From Syngnathus acus (lineage: Eukaryota > Chordata > Actinopteri > Syngnathiformes > Syngnathidae), in contig NC_051093.1 of the NCBI RefSeq assembly GCF_901709675.1, positions 2,997,053 to 3,061,052 of the forward strand: 64,000 nucleotides of DNA, read 5' to 3'. The position numbers and the translations under genes are program-made. Shown here one piece after another: positions 38,191 through 53,795 of this stretch. Numbering within the stretch: position 1 is the stretch's first letter; the number at the start of each line of letters is the position of its first letter. The notes under the pieces are model-generated. The model was not told the DNA's origin. It searched no databases and was given only the letters and a program-made list of their open reading frames with translations.

Positions 38191-40207
38191 ATGAACGCCT
38201 CCAACTCCCGCATTTCCGCCATGTCATTCCAGGCCGAGCGCGAAATGTACACCGGCTCCTCCATGGGCAGCAGTGGCATCAAGGCCTTGAGGGCCGGCAG
38301 CGTTTACGGGGGCGCGGGTGGCTCCAACGTGCGCATCTCATCGGCGGGCATGGGCGGCAGCTACTCCTCCATCACCGTGTCCGGGAACAACGCAGTGATA
38401 GGCAACGAGAAGTTTGCCATGCAGAACCTGAACGACCGGCTGGCCACCTACCTGGAAAAGGTGCGCTCCCTGGAGAAGTCCAATGCGGAGCTGGACTTGA
38501 AGATCCGTCAGTTCCTGGACAGTCGGGTTGGCCCAGCCAGCCGCGACTACGCTGCCTACTTTGCCACCATCGCCGACCTGAACGCCAAGGTAACCATCAA
38601 AACATCGAACAGCCACGTTGTTAACTTGGACCGCAAAAAATGACATCCGAGTCGTTTGTTGCTGCAGATCCTGGATGCCACCCGGATGAACGGCGCGGTC
38701 CACCTGAGCATCGACAACGCAAGACTGGCGGCAGAAGACTTCAAAACTAAGTGAGTTGGCATCCTGAGCGTCTCTAGACTGCCGTGGATGTTGGTCATCA
38801 TCTGGTCCGCCGCCGCAGGTTCGAAAACGAGCTGGCCATGCGGCTGTCGGTGGAGGCCGACATCGCGGGACTGCGTCGGGTTTTGGACGAGCTAACCCTG
38901 ACCAGGTCCGACCTGGAGATGCAGATTGAAGGCCTGAAGGAGGAGCTTGTCTTCCTCAAGAAGAACCACGAGGAGGTGACCTGCATCTTCATCTACACTT
39001 TCATGTCTTTTGCAAATTCCCTCTTCTGTGCCTTCCTTCTGAATTTCCTTCATCTCTTCTTATCCAAACGGCTAATCTACGTGTGTAGGAGCTGTTGGCG
39101 TTGCGCAGTCACATGAGCGGTCAGGTGAACGTGGAGGTCGACGCAGCCCCAGGTCAGGACTTGGCAGCCATGATGGCCGAAATCCGGGAACATTACGAGG
39201 GCATCACGGCCAAGAACAACAGAGATTTGGAGGCCTGGTTCAACGCCAAGGTGCAGAGCGGTATTTCCAGTGTGTGTGGTGTCTGCATGTGTGTGCATGC
39301 CCACATCATGTTTGTGTGTATATTCAGACGGAGGAGCTCAACAAAGAAGTGCAGACACAGACAGTGAGCTTGCAGACGTCCAGGTCAGAGGTCAACGAAG
39401 TGAAACGGAGGATGCAGGCGCTCCAGATTGAACTGCAGTCCATGTTGGGCATGGTAAACCGCTTCACAACTCAAAGTCCGGCTGTCCCTCAGCTCACCAA
39501 ACTGCTGGGACAGTTTCAGATGGGTGCTTGAGTTCATCTTAACTTGATTCGTAATTGGTACCATTAGAGTCTATGCGGGCTTGTCTAACAGGAAGCTACA
39601 TATGTACACTGTCGAGACACGCGGGACAGAACAATGACAGATTTGCTGCTCAAGCTTTTACGACATGTAGATGATTTCAGAAGCTTCTTCTGAGCGTTTG
39701 TGGTGTTCATTTCCTCAGAAAGCCTCGCTGGAGGGAACGCTGGCCGAGACGCAGAATCGGTACTCCGTGATGCTGTCAAGCTTCCAGATGCAGGTGAGCC
39801 AGAAGTGGCAGGCCAGAAGCGTCAGGCCGGGAAGCACGTGTAACGCATTCTCCCGTCTTGCAGGTGTCCTCGCTGGAGGAGCAGCTGACTCAGCTGCGGG
39901 CTGACTTGGAGCGCCAACGTCAGGAATACCAAATGCTCCTGGACCTCAAGACGCGTCTAGAGATGGAGATTGCAGAGTATCGCCGCCTGCTGGAGGGCGA
40001 GACCGTCACCAGGTGAGTCACGTAAGCTCACCGTTGCCGTCGTACTTCTGCCCGTGGCCCTCACGTCTGTCCTGATTGGTTCGCAGTGCTTCCGCCGGCT
40101 CGACATCCTCAAGCTCGAGCAAGCGCGTGGTGACGGTGGTAGAGAAGGTGGTAGACGGCAAGGTGGTCACCTCGTCCTCCAATACCTCGTCTTTCATGTC
40201 TCGCTGA
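38191..40207 (+). CDS. Type I (acidic) keratin, cluster copy 3
   Basis: Eight exons: 38191-38589, 38668-38750, 38819-38975, 39089-39250, 39328-39453, 39719-39793, 39864-40012, 40087-40207; total 423 residues. The head carries [15 protein letters not shown]. Coil 1A starts [20 protein letters not shown]; coil 1B holds [20 protein letters not shown]; coil 2 ends in [15 protein letters not shown]. The tail ([20 protein letters not shown], ending SFMSR) is the kind found in simple/stratified teleost type I keratins. Introns sit at the usual type I positions, including the one inside coil 2 (after FQMQ) missing from copies 1 and 2. It is the best-conserved copy of the cluster and the likely ancestor-like member. 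AATAAA follows at 40236. Confidence 0.93.
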
Positions 40208-40235
40208 CATCAACGTTGTCGTGAACAAACTCGAC

Positions 40236-40241
40236 AATAAA
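40236..40241 (+). terminator. Poly(A) signal of keratin copy 3
   Basis: AATAAA 28 bp downstream of the keratin copy 3 stop (CGACAATAAAGAGC). Confidence 0.8.
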
Positions 40242-40259
40242 GAGCTGAAATGATAACTT

Positions 40260-42150
40260 TGTTGTGTTTGGGTGTGGTCTGTTGCAACAAAATGTTTGGC
40301 TGTGTTCAAAATTCCTAGTGATTTAGGGAGTGAGCGAATAATTACAAACAATTCACATTCACACGAATTGATAAACTACCAAAATATTCTATTTTTTAGT
40401 CACCAATCAAAAATAAAATCTTTCTACTTACAAAAATTGGCCAACTCCTGCCTCCAATTAGCTCTTCGGTTCCTCCTCCTGCTTTGTGAATGTTTACATA
40501 TTATCCAATCAAAGCATGACCGCATTATTTACGCGATATCATCTTCTCTAAACTGTCTACTGTTGTGATCAAGCACATTTGATGAGCAACTCAAGCGTAA
40601 AGACTTCACATAGCTTTTGTTGCTCCTGTGCGCAAGAGAGCGCCCCCTGCCGGCAAAGGCTACACTTACAGGGACTCAGAAGACTAGCGGAAACGCAAGG
40701 GGCGGGGCCAGAAAGGGATGTGGGCGGGGCTGCCGAGAAATGACAGCTAAACAACTCAAGCCGCATTATTGGCAAGAGGAGTTAATAGATCGGAAGTCAT
40801 AGTTCATGATTAAAAGACTGGTGCAAAGACAAAAAGAGAACTTTTTTTTATATTTGATTGGCAGTACAAGAAATTGGTTCGTTTCAATAAAAGGCATGTG
40901 ATCATAAAAGACTGGTACAAAATGTGTGTGATATGAAGATAAAGACAAAGAGATGATTAACCTGTAATCATTGTCGGGCGAAAGGGGTGGAAAAAAAAAA
41001 GTTCATTCACAAAGAAAAGGCTCCAATCACCCAGCAGGGGATGCTGTCACACACACACGCACTTGCTCACAAGGAATGTGACGTAGAAAAGAAAAACATA
41101 GCAAAGTTGGTCAGAATGATGTCATCCTTACAATGTCATCAGTGTAAACAATTTAAGCTTCTTTCGATCGGAAACCGACCAACATTCTTTCCAGTCAAAC
41201 GCACCACTGCATGTACAAGTTGATATGAGTGTGTACATATATATATATATATATATATTGATGTGTATAAATATAGAAAAGTACACAGACTTCCGTGTAA
41301 CAAAGTGTGACTGCAAGTTAATGTTTGCTAGCACCAAGCTAGTCACGCGATTGGTCAGTTGCTTGGCAACGCCCGTGGAAAGCCATTTGAGCATCCATTC
41401 CATCTGACAGGTGTCCATGGACGTATGACAAGTTCTCACACGGAGAAGCGTCATATTAGAAGCAGTTTTACCACTACTCATGCCAGTTTTGGTCCACTAG
41501 TACAAACGTAAGCTTTGACAAATGATTTGTTTCGAGCTGTAGCAACAATTCCTGGATTCATCACCAACAAGTCCATTATCCAATTAGTTGGCCATTATTT
41601 GAATCAATCATTTGGAGTCCTTGTTGAAATTGTCAGAATCTTCAGAATTTCCAGCTTTCAGGAGTAAAAATTGTCACATTTCTGCAAGTCCTCCATTCCA
41701 GGACGTGAATTGATATTTGGATTATTTGCCGCAGTACCGTTTTGGTATCGGTACCAAAGTGCTTTTTGCAGGTATAGTAACAAAGTCCAAATTTAGGTGT
41801 CATGACAATGAAACTCTACGAAAATAGAGCAGGCCTGGAAAATGCAGAGCGAGGAAGTTGGCGTATCTGCTAAGCATATTACTGACGGAATGTCCTCTTC
41901 TCTGCTTGTGTGTGGCGGGAATGACGCAAATGCGCGCAACTCCCGCCATCAAAATCGCGCAAATAAGGCGAGGCAAAAGTTTAAGAAAGTTTTTTTAAAA
42001 AAATGCTCAAACGGCTTTCCTCAGACACACCTCCACACTCATGCGCACGAAAGAGCAGAAGAAGTAACGATCAGAAAGGCGCCAAAAGGTAACAAAGAGG
42101 TGGCTATACGTAAAAAAACAAAAACAAACAAAAAAAACAGTCGTCCATCA
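40260..42150. other. Intergenic spacer with a (TA)n run
   Basis: No gene recognised. It includes an (AT)n tract at about 41237-41259. The 3' UTR of the minus-strand zinc-finger gene probably extends into the right part. Confidence 0.5.
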
Positions 42151-42160
42151 GTCCGTTTGC

Positions 42161-44123
42161 CTAACGTCCCTCTGCATCGGCGTCTGCATCGGCGTCTGCA
42201 TCGGCGTCTGCATCGGCGTCTGCATCGGCGTCTGCATCGGCGTCTGCATCGGCGTCTGCATCGGCGTTTGGACCGGCGTGCTCTCGTTTGTGGATCTGCT
42301 GGTGAGCCTTCAGGTGGCCCGACTGGCTGAAGGACTTGCCACAGCGCGCGCAGGTGTGAGGCCGCTCACCCGTGTGCACGTGCTGGTGCGCCTTGAGGTG
42401 TCCGAGGCGGCCGAAGCTCTTGCCGCATTGCGCGCAGCCGAACGGCCGCTCTCCCGAGTGGATTTTTTCGTGGGTCTTGAGCACGGCGGCGTTGCTGAAA
42501 GTCTTGCTGCAGCGCGAGCAGGAAAAGGGCTTGGCCTGACCGGCAGCAGCGGCGGCGGCGTCATGCACAAGAAGGTGGTTGCGGTACGCCGTCTCCTTAC
42601 CGAAGCTCTTGCCGCAATGCTGGCAGCAAAAGGGCCGCTCGCCCGTGTGGCTCAGCCGGTGCGCCTTGAGCTCCTTGGCCTGGCCGAAGGTCTTGGCACA
42701 GGTGTGGCAGGCGAAGGGACGCTCGCCCGTGTGCAGCCGCTGATGAGCGCGCAGGTCGTCGGCCTTGGTGAAGCCTTTGGGGCAGTGGGCGCACACGTAG
42801 GGCTTTTGGCCCGTGTGGATGAGCTGGTGCCGCTTGAGGTTGCCGGCCTGGCCGAAGCTCTTGCCGCACTGCACGCATGTGTACGGCCGCTCGCCGGTGT
42901 GGATGCGCTGGTGAGTCTTCAGGTTGCCCAGAGTGCTGAAGTTTTTCCCGCACTGGGTGCACGAGAAGGGCTTCTCGCCCTGCATGTTGCGCGGCTTTCT
43001 CACCGTCAGGCTTTTGCCCGCCGTCGCCTTCCCTTGGTCGGCCGCCGTCGTCTGGTAGGGGAAGTCGGCGTCGGACTTGGGCATCCCGTCCAGCAGCATC
43101 AGCGAGTCGGGTCGCAGCTTGTTCAGCTCGCTGCGCAGCTCGGCCATGTGAATAGACTCCAGAGCGTTGTGCGGCGGCTGTGGCGCCGCCAGGTCCGAGT
43201 CGCCCAGCTCCGCGGCGTAGTAACACTGCAGGTCCACATGGTGGTCCGATTTGATGTAGTCCAGGGTGTCACTCACCTGCCGCAGACAGCAAACAAGTCG
43301 GGAAGCAGAACGCCACACTCCTCAATCAAATGTGTCAGTCCAGCCAAAGCTGACTTGCTTTTTAAGGTTAGCTAGCATTAATACGCTCGCTGATGATTTC
43401 TTCTTTACCTACATGTACAACACTATATAACTATGGCAGGGGTGCCCACAGATTTTCAGCTGGTGATCATAAGGTGATCAAGTCTTCCTACAATAAAAAT
43501 GCAAAACAAATGTATTTCTTCTATATTATCATTATTAAACTTCTCATTATTACTATTTAATATTGTGTATTCTTTCTTTCCTTTTAGGATAAGTAAAGTG
43601 TTTTTTTTTTTATTGAATTTGAAATTCATCTACAAAACAAATTGGTGTGATATTTTTAGAATTTCAATGTGCAAGTCAGTACCTGGGAGATGTAGTCAAA
43701 CACACAGCTGGTCTCATAATGCGACTTGTAGTCCATGTCGTCGGCATGGCGGAAGGGGTCTAGGTGGTGGTCCAGGTCAGCGCGGTGATGCTCCGCCTTG
43801 ATGTAGTCCAGCCCGCTGATCTCCATCTTGATCTGCTCGTGGCCCAGCTCAGCGGTGGACAGCGGTTGGATCTCAGACAGGTCCACTGTGCGGATCGGCT
43901 CCAGGCGCTCCAGGTCCTCCAGGTCCTCGGGCTCGCTCTTGACGCACGGCAACATGACCAGAGGCTCGGCCACTTCCGCCGCCAGCGAGCTGAGAGTGGG
44001 CGTGGGGCCCTCCGAGGTGAGGAGGGCCAGCGAGTGCGGGCTGCCCGACTCCAGGGGGGGCGGAGGAGAGCCACCCTCCGAGGCCAGGCTTAGACTCAGA
44101 CACTCGGCCTCCAAGTCCGTCAT
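42161..44123 (-). CDS. C2H2 zinc-finger protein, eight fingers, acidic Asp-Ala tail
   Basis: Predicted nuclear DNA-binding regulator. Two coding exons, 44123-43683 and 43276-42161, join in phase 0 to 518 residues. The N-terminal 195 residues are acidic and hold ψKxE sumoylation-type sites (VKSE, IKME, IKAE) and a repeated LDYIKxxHH motif on both sides of the splice junction. No KRAB, SCAN or BTB domain is seen. From [13 protein letters not shown] onward there are eight C2H2 fingers, most with TGERP/TGQKP-type linkers; finger 5 is followed by an alanine-rich insert (DAAAAAAGQ) before finger 6. The protein ends in a pure Asp-Ala repeat from a 12-bp minisatellite. An acceptor at 44258 shows the 5' UTR is spliced. 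Orthologue not identified; many teleost finger genes have this plan. Confidence 0.85.
42172..42270 (-). repeat. Coding 12-bp minisatellite (Asp-Ala repeat)
   Basis: About eight copies of GACGCCGATGCA (coding strand) encode an alternating Asp-Ala tail at the C-terminus of the zinc-finger protein. Near-perfect copies point to recent expansion and likely length polymorphism. Confidence 0.95.
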
Positions 44124-44789
44124 GGTGAGGGGCAGAGCTCCGTCTGCACCCCACCGCGCCCGAGACCTCTGCTCCGGACGCCTTGAGGAGGAGCCCGGTT
44201 GACGGCGAATGGGAGGAACCGAGGCCAATGTCAGCACTCGTGCCGTACCGTTAGCGGCCTGCACAGACAACACAAGCGCTAAGCAGTCGGTTACATTGCA
44301 AATATTTTGGTTGTAATTCAATTTCAATGTTGCAACTTGATTCAATTTGATGTTGTTTTAGAAGCTTTGGTAACAATTCAGTCCAAGCACTGTTTAATAA
44401 ATCCCAATGTAGACTGATTTTAGACATGACGCAAGATTTATATTCACACTGACCGGGTTGAGACACCCCTGGACGAACATGTTTCAAGTACGGTTCTCAG
44501 TGCTCATACTTTATCTTCATTAGCATTTTTTCAGACACTGCTATAGTTGCGCATTGCATTGTTAATGTTACCTGCAGGGACTTTAGCTTCAGGTGAAATT
44601 GCGAGCGCCCCCTTTAGGTTGCTGATAAATTAGGGGGACCTAGGTATGATTTGTTTGTGTGCACTTTCCTGGGAATTAACACTCATTAAGTGTTAATTAA
44701 GAGAAAACACATTCAATGAAACAAAAACTTGACTGAACTCCATCCGCTCGGTCATTGTGGGCGCTGACTGAACAACTCGTGCTAGGTTT

Positions 44790-45570
44790 GTTCTGGAGGC
44801 TTTTTTGCGGGTTGTCGTCGCGTCGCCGCCACGCGAATCCGCCGAGTGTTGGAATGTGGCCTACGAAGAGCAAAGGAACATGGCGGCTCCTCTCCGACTA
44901 ACTCGCATCGTGTCACGCTCTTCTGGACTCTTTTTAATGACATGACTGGAGACTGTTCGCTCGAGGGGAGAAAGGGGACGAGACGCGAAAACTGGATGAC
45001 CACAAAGAGAACAAAAAGTGCCAAGGCTATTGGGCTAGCAACACAGCTAGGCAGTGGCCATCTTGTTTGTCGGCGAGTGCTAAGCTAAGGTTAGCATAGT
45101 GGAGAAAGTGAGCAAGAGCGGGAAGGGGAGCCCCCCCGCCTGTGCCCCCACTTCTCTTCTCGTCGCATTAAACACGCCGAGTAGGCGCAGCGGGGGTCGG
45201 CTGACAGATGCGGCCGAAGCGCGTCAGATGACGGCGGCGGCGCAAAGGATGCAAAGAAGGCGGTGGAGGCCCGGCTTCCGGCCGGCTCGGTGGGGCTTAT
45301 GGCCGGCGGCCTGTTGGTTTCGGCGGCTGGTTACCTGCGGGTGTTCCGCGTCATGGCTGCTTCGGCTCCACTGCCCGCGACTTGTGGCCAACTGCGGCGG
45401 ACCCGCCACGTCCACCTCGGCCTCTCCTCCCCTCCAACAGTGGCTAAGTCCTCCTCCCTCCTCTTCCTTCTTTCTCCTCCTCCGCCTCCTTTCCGCCTGG
45501 CCTCCGTCCGATGAGGCGGGTAACCATGGTAACCGCCACTTTCGAAACCGGATCGATAGGATTTCATGAT
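44790..45570. promoter_or_regulatory. CpG-rich promoter-like region upstream of the eight-finger gene
   Basis: This stretch is rich in CG dinucleotides and in GGCGGC/CCGCC motifs, in contrast to the AT-rich flanks. It lies 0.7 kb upstream of the zinc-finger coding exon and probably holds its first, noncoding exon and promoter. Long open frames here on both strands look compositional. Confidence 0.5.
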
Positions 45571-46650
45571 CACTTATTGAGAACGCCAAAATAACATGAA
45601 TTATATTATATAATTAGTAGACAGGCCATTCTGGACAGGACATCTTCATTAGAGTAGCTTTTAAGACTGCTCATTGCTTCACGTCTGAAGACAAGTAAAA
45701 CGTGACTGTACCTTGTCAACATCAACTTAGCAAAGGAGCAGCTCATTTGTCAACATTTATTGATGTTCTTGGTCAACACAAACATTGAAAAGTTCACATC
45801 AATGGTCACCATTCAAATACAAAAAGTGTATCAAAAGTATTGCATCCAATGACAAAACATTTCAGCAACATTACTAAACGTACACACTTTTGATCCCATT
45901 TGTGTGCGCGCTTTTGTACACGAAGAACATCGCTTCTTCTTCCCTTTTAGCGCCAACACGACTGTTCCAAGTCAACAAAAGCAAACAAGTGTTGCTGTAC
46001 GTCAAACAAGGAGGGAGAAAATGTTCCGATTTCAAGTTAGGAAGAATAAAAGTAGCAATCAAAAGTCCACTGCTTTAAAATAAGGAAAAAATATATAAGG
46101 GGATGGTGGGGGCAGTCCATTAAGATCCAGTCCCAACGTCTTTGTTTTTTCCAGACCACGCCCACTGTCAAAACATACAGTTTAACAACATCATATAAAA
46201 TATCAATGACAAGGATATCGACCGCATGAATGCGATCAGATCGGCAAGGAATTAGGACACGGAGATAGCAGGTGACATTCGATTGGACAGGAGAAGGTGA
46301 CATTGAGTCTTTCTCCATGTTTTCACCAGGGCCGGTTCTCGGAATGCGCATAAGAGGGGGCAGTCAGAAATGTGAAGGGGGCATGTATTTTTATTTATTT
46401 TTTTTACACATTTTTATCACTGTTTGTGTTTCATCACGGCAGTTGTTAGCTGTGTGCCCAGATCTCAACCTGGAGAAGTGGATTGCACTCTGTCAGGCCT
46501 CTACACTAAGACCTGTCCAGCTTGGGTTGCTCTTAGGGTCACTGAGGCACGCAAACCCCCTGACCACAATAAAGTGGCAATGTCTCGGGGGGGGGGGAAC
46601 ATATAATATGAATGTTATATTAACTATTATTTGAGTTGTCGTTAATCATT
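45571..46650. other. Intergenic spacer
   Basis: No exon recognised. There are short T- and G-homopolymer runs near 46398 and 46588. Confidence 0.5.
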
Positions 46651-46657
46651 AATCAAT

Positions 46658-47110
46658 AGGGGTGTAACGAATCATCGATACACATCGATTAATCAATATA
46701 ATGCTCTACGATTTGTTGGCATCGATGCAAAACGTAAACATCGATCTATATCGCCCGTTTTTGACCACGGACATTAGACGTGACTTTATTTTGAAATCCA
46801 GTTCATTGTTGCTTGCTTCCTCTTTCCGGGAGCAGTGCGCGGCGTGTTGTGTTGTGAGCAGAGCAGGCACGTGAAAGGGGAACCGACAACTACGCGGCTC
46901 CTGGGCTGGTGCTATGGCTAGTGTCCAAGAAGACGGGGAAATTCGCTCCCCTTTGGGCTTCAAGTCATTCGTTTGGAAGCACTTTGTAATTTCCTAAATA
47001 AAGAGTTTGCAGTACCTTGTTGATTTTGCGTATGAATTGTTATAAATCAGGATATTGTTCTATATCGATCGTAGAGCACTGCTGATCGTGATGTATCGTG
47101 AATGAATCAC
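46658..47110. mobile_element. GGGGTGTAACGA-type DNA element (probable hAT MITE)
   Basis: The left part AGGGGTGTAACGAATCATCG, with ATCGATACACATCGATTAAT, is echoed in inverted form toward 47040-47110 by CTATATCGATCGTAGAGCAC and GATGTATCGTGAATGAATCA. TCTACGATTTGT near 46706 pairs loosely with the GTAGAGCAC piece. No transposase. The family label is from memory of similar fish repeats. Confidence 0.55.
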
Positions 47111-48570
47111 AGCAGGCTTAAAGATATCGGCAAATATCGTATCGTGGTCGTAGTGTTGCTTTCGTCGGGGGGACTGCAAGTCCTGTATTCTTTTGAGAAT
47201 ATGCTGTGGGGCCGACTGTTTCAGCACAGCACTGGAACATGGAAGTGTGCTGCGCAGGACTCTACCCATCAACATCTGTGCAGGTGTCAGGTGTAGTAGT
47301 CCTGTCACCGGTGTGTTTCTCAGCGACAGCAACACTAGATGTGGGTCAGTGCCAGTCTGCACTGCTTTCTTCAGCGCGCGTTTTACTGTCTTTATGGCCC
47401 GCTCCGCCATTCCATTTGAAGAGGGAAAACCTGGGCTGGAGTGTGTGAGCTTGAACTCCCATGAAGCTGCAAATGACTGCATCTCATAGCTGGCGAATGG
47501 GACATGATCACTCACTACCTCCTTAGGAATCCCATGTCTGGCAAAGACAGACTTCATCTTCTGAATCACCGTGCGAGCTGTCTTATCAGTCAGGTTGAGC
47601 ACTTCTGGATATTTTGTCAGGTAATCCACCAACAGCAGGTACGACTGACCATGCAGCTCGAAGACGTCAGCTCCAACTTTCATCCATGGCAGTTCAGGAA
47701 CCTGGTGTGGAATGAGTGGCTCAGCCTGGTGTTTGGGCTGTAGCTGCTGGCACTGCACACATTTTTCCACCATTGTCTCTATGTCTCGTGCCATGCCAGG
47801 CCAGTAAAGGACTTTTCTTGCTTTAGCTTTAGTACGTTGCACGCCTTGGTGTTCTCCAAAATGACTCTCCTGAAGCTCTCGGGTAGTATGATTTTGTCTC
47901 CGACCATTACAATGTCATTCACTATGCTGATATTGTCCCTCATTGGCCAGTAACTGTGTAGTTTACTGTCCAGACTTTTCTTTTTCATGGGCCAGCCCTT
48001 CAAGTGCTTCTCACATACAGCTTGTAACGCGCCATCTGCTGCCGTTGCTGATTTCAGTTGGCTAAGTGTTTCCTTACTCAGCGCATCTGTGGCTTCCAAG
48101 GCATACACAACTCTCTCGTCACAAGGGTTCTCATTGAGATTGTCACTGTCATTGCTCGCTGTGGCGCGATGTACATGTGTTTGCCTGGTGTATATGTCAC
48201 ATTTAAATCATACCTCTGCAGTTGTAGAAGCATCCCTTGCAGCCGTGCTGGCGCTTTGCTCAGCGGTTTGCGCATGACGACCTCCAAAGGTTTGTGATCA
48301 GACTGCACGGTTACTGTTCTGCCGTAGACATACTGGTGAAATCTTTTAGCAGCAAACACTATGGCAAGTAATTCTTTCTCGATTTGCGCATCTTTTTTCA
48401 GTGTCCGTGAGCGCTCTTGATGCATAGCACGCCGGGTGGCCATCCTGCAGCAGACAGGCTCCCAGTCCATCCTTTGAGGAATGTGCTTGCAGAGTCAGCG
48501 GCGGCTGCTTGTGATCGTAGTACCTCAGCACAGGCGCTTGTGTGAGGGTAGACTTCAGCATCTGTAGTGC
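47060..48570 (-). mobile_element. Ty3/gypsy retrotransposon pol fragment (RNase H and integrase), decayed
   Basis: The minus strand encodes, in order, an RNase H-like part (about 48561-48130: LTLQAHSSKDGLGACLLQDG, QSDHKPLEVV), a linker, an integrase zinc-binding region (VLYWPGMARDIE, KCVQCQQLQPK) and an integrase core (LLLVDYLTKYPEV, ERAIKTVKRALKKA). This order is that of Ty3/gypsy elements. The pieces lie in at least three frames, and reverse transcriptase and gag are missing. No LTR pair was found. It lies about 400 bp beyond the stop of the rcbtb gene and so may be inserted in or near its 3' UTR. Confidence 0.88.
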
Positions 48571-48976
48571 TGCGTTGAATACTGTCCTTGACTTACTCCG
48601 TAACTCCGTCTTCTGACACCATGTTGTGGCTTTATGCTCTGATAAACTTCTGTAGTGTTGTCACTTATAGTGGGTTGCTGATTGATTGCTCTAACAATAA
48701 CACACGGAGGCAAGGATGCAGTACGAGCCGATCTTTACTGGGTGCTCCGTCACGACTACACACAGCCCTCGCCACACCATCCCTGCATCTCCAATACAGA
48801 CAGACCAACACAGTCGAGCACTGAGTGCTCGATCCAATCTACCACATAGCCGAACCACCGAACCAAAACAGAAGTTCCGTTTGCAGACTGCAGTTAGTAC
48901 AAAAGTCCTGAAGACGTCTCAGGTGCTGTGCCTCTGGCTCATCCAGCATTTTCTAAAGCATACTAAACGGAGAGAA

Positions 48977-52330
<3,354 letters not shown>

Positions 52331-53024
52331 GACTTGCCAGCAAACTCTTGCTGAGGCAGACTTGAGGCTTCAGAGAGATGGGACAAATAAATGGCAACAC
52401 ATTTGAGCTAAAGCACAAAACGTTGGATTCTTTTGAAGAGTCCTGAGATAAATGGAAACATCTGTGGGAAGATTTGAAATAAGCAGTATGGAGAATTGCA
52501 ATATCAATATAATGCAATATCATTTTTTCTTTTTTTTAATGTTCTATTGTACTATGGAGTTATCATTTTCTGTACTTTTTTACTTTTTTCTTGTATTTCT
52601 TTTAATGTTCGAAATAAAAAAAGCACCAAAAAAATTTGCCACCCTTTCAACCCAAAAATCAAGGCGACTGTTTGATTGCAGTGACAAAGTTGCATCATTT
52701 TTGTCCGGCCAGGCCATTTTTTCAAAGAATTGTGCGAGACTAATTGCCTTAGTTTCTTTTTTTCTTTATTTAAATTAGGAATTTTTTCTATTGAACAAAC
52801 GAATCCCACCAGTTTTGTCCACATGTTGGACCCCGACAATTTCTTACCTCCAACGTCGGAGCTGGGAAGGCGGTATGAAGTTGCTGTTTGTTCGGCAATG
52901 AAGCGGGCCACAACAATACAAATTGTACACTTCCTCGTGTATAAAAAAAACATCTTTAAATGTGAGCATTCAAATAAAGACCTCGACCCTTTCGTCACCA
53001 AACGCCCGTCATACGTATTATGAT

Positions 53025-53110
53025 TCATGTTTTTCTTTCATCGTTGTAAAGCGCTTTGATCTTTGTATGAAAGGTGCTATACAAATAAAGTTTATTATTA
53101 TTATATTATA
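53025..53110 (+). repeat. SINE/LINE 3' tail
   Basis: TTGTAAAGCGCTTTGATCTT then GGTGCTATACAAATAAAGTT and a (TTA)n end is the typical tail of L2/RTE-tailed fish SINEs. No internal RNA polymerase III promoter was identified upstream. Confidence 0.65.
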
Positions 53111-53554
53111 CAACGGTCGTCATACGAACGCCAGACTGGCAAAATCCAAGTCAGGTGCTCGCTCAGACGGGTCTTTTCCGCGATCTCGGTTGGTTTCCAA
53201 GCCAAGACGGCCACATGTACTTCCAGATGGAAAACGCTCACGCATTCTCATGGTCAACAAAGGCTTTGTCACTTGACACAGACAGGACCATCGCAAAGAA
53301 CAAACAATAAATCAAAAACCAAAAGTCAAGTAGAAAAGCGTCCAAAACTGACATTTTAACAGCTAAATTGATTCAAGAATGGACATGAAAGAAATTAAGA
53401 TGTAGTTGGCGGGACCGGCTAGCGAAGTGACTTTTTTTTGCTCGGAATAACGGCAATACTGAAATAGTACTGCTCATTGACAATCAAGTGTACCCAAACC
53501 TGTATTTTTATTTTGATTGATTTTTTTTTTTTTTTTTTAAATCTAATCTGCACC

Positions 53555-53795
53555 CATTTTCTCCGGGCACTCCGGTTTTCCTCCCACATCCCCAAAACAT
53601 GCTTGGTATGGCCGATTGAGCACTCCAAATTGTCCCTAGGTGTGAGTGAGTGCGTATGGTTGTTTGGTCTTTGTGTGCCCTGCGAGTGGCTGGCAACCGG
53701 TTTCAGGGTTGCCTGATGACGGCTGGGAATAGGCTCCAGCACGCCCGCGACCCCCGTGGGGACTAAGCGGTACAGAAAATGGATGGATGTGATGA
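53555..53795 (+). repeat. Common fish interspersed repeat
   Basis: Contains AAATTGTCCCTAGGTGTGAG, TGTGCCCTGCGAGTGGCTGG and GGCTCCAGCACGCCCGCGAC, ending GCGGTACAGAAAATGGATGG. A decayed relative (CCCTGCGATCGGCTGGTAG, AAAATGGATGG) lies in the nupr1 intron at about 13355-13435. The type is very common in teleost genomes as I recall it. Confidence 0.75.

Noticed and set aside
42278-43375. A 365-codon open frame on the plus strand
   Set aside because: It is the antisense of the eight zinc fingers; the open frame comes from the regular codon pattern of finger repeats, and the minus-strand protein is unmistakable.
45099-45590. Open frames on both strands in the CpG-rich block
   Set aside because: Low-complexity Arg/Ser/Pro-rich translations typical of GC-rich promoter DNA, with no domain or splice continuity.
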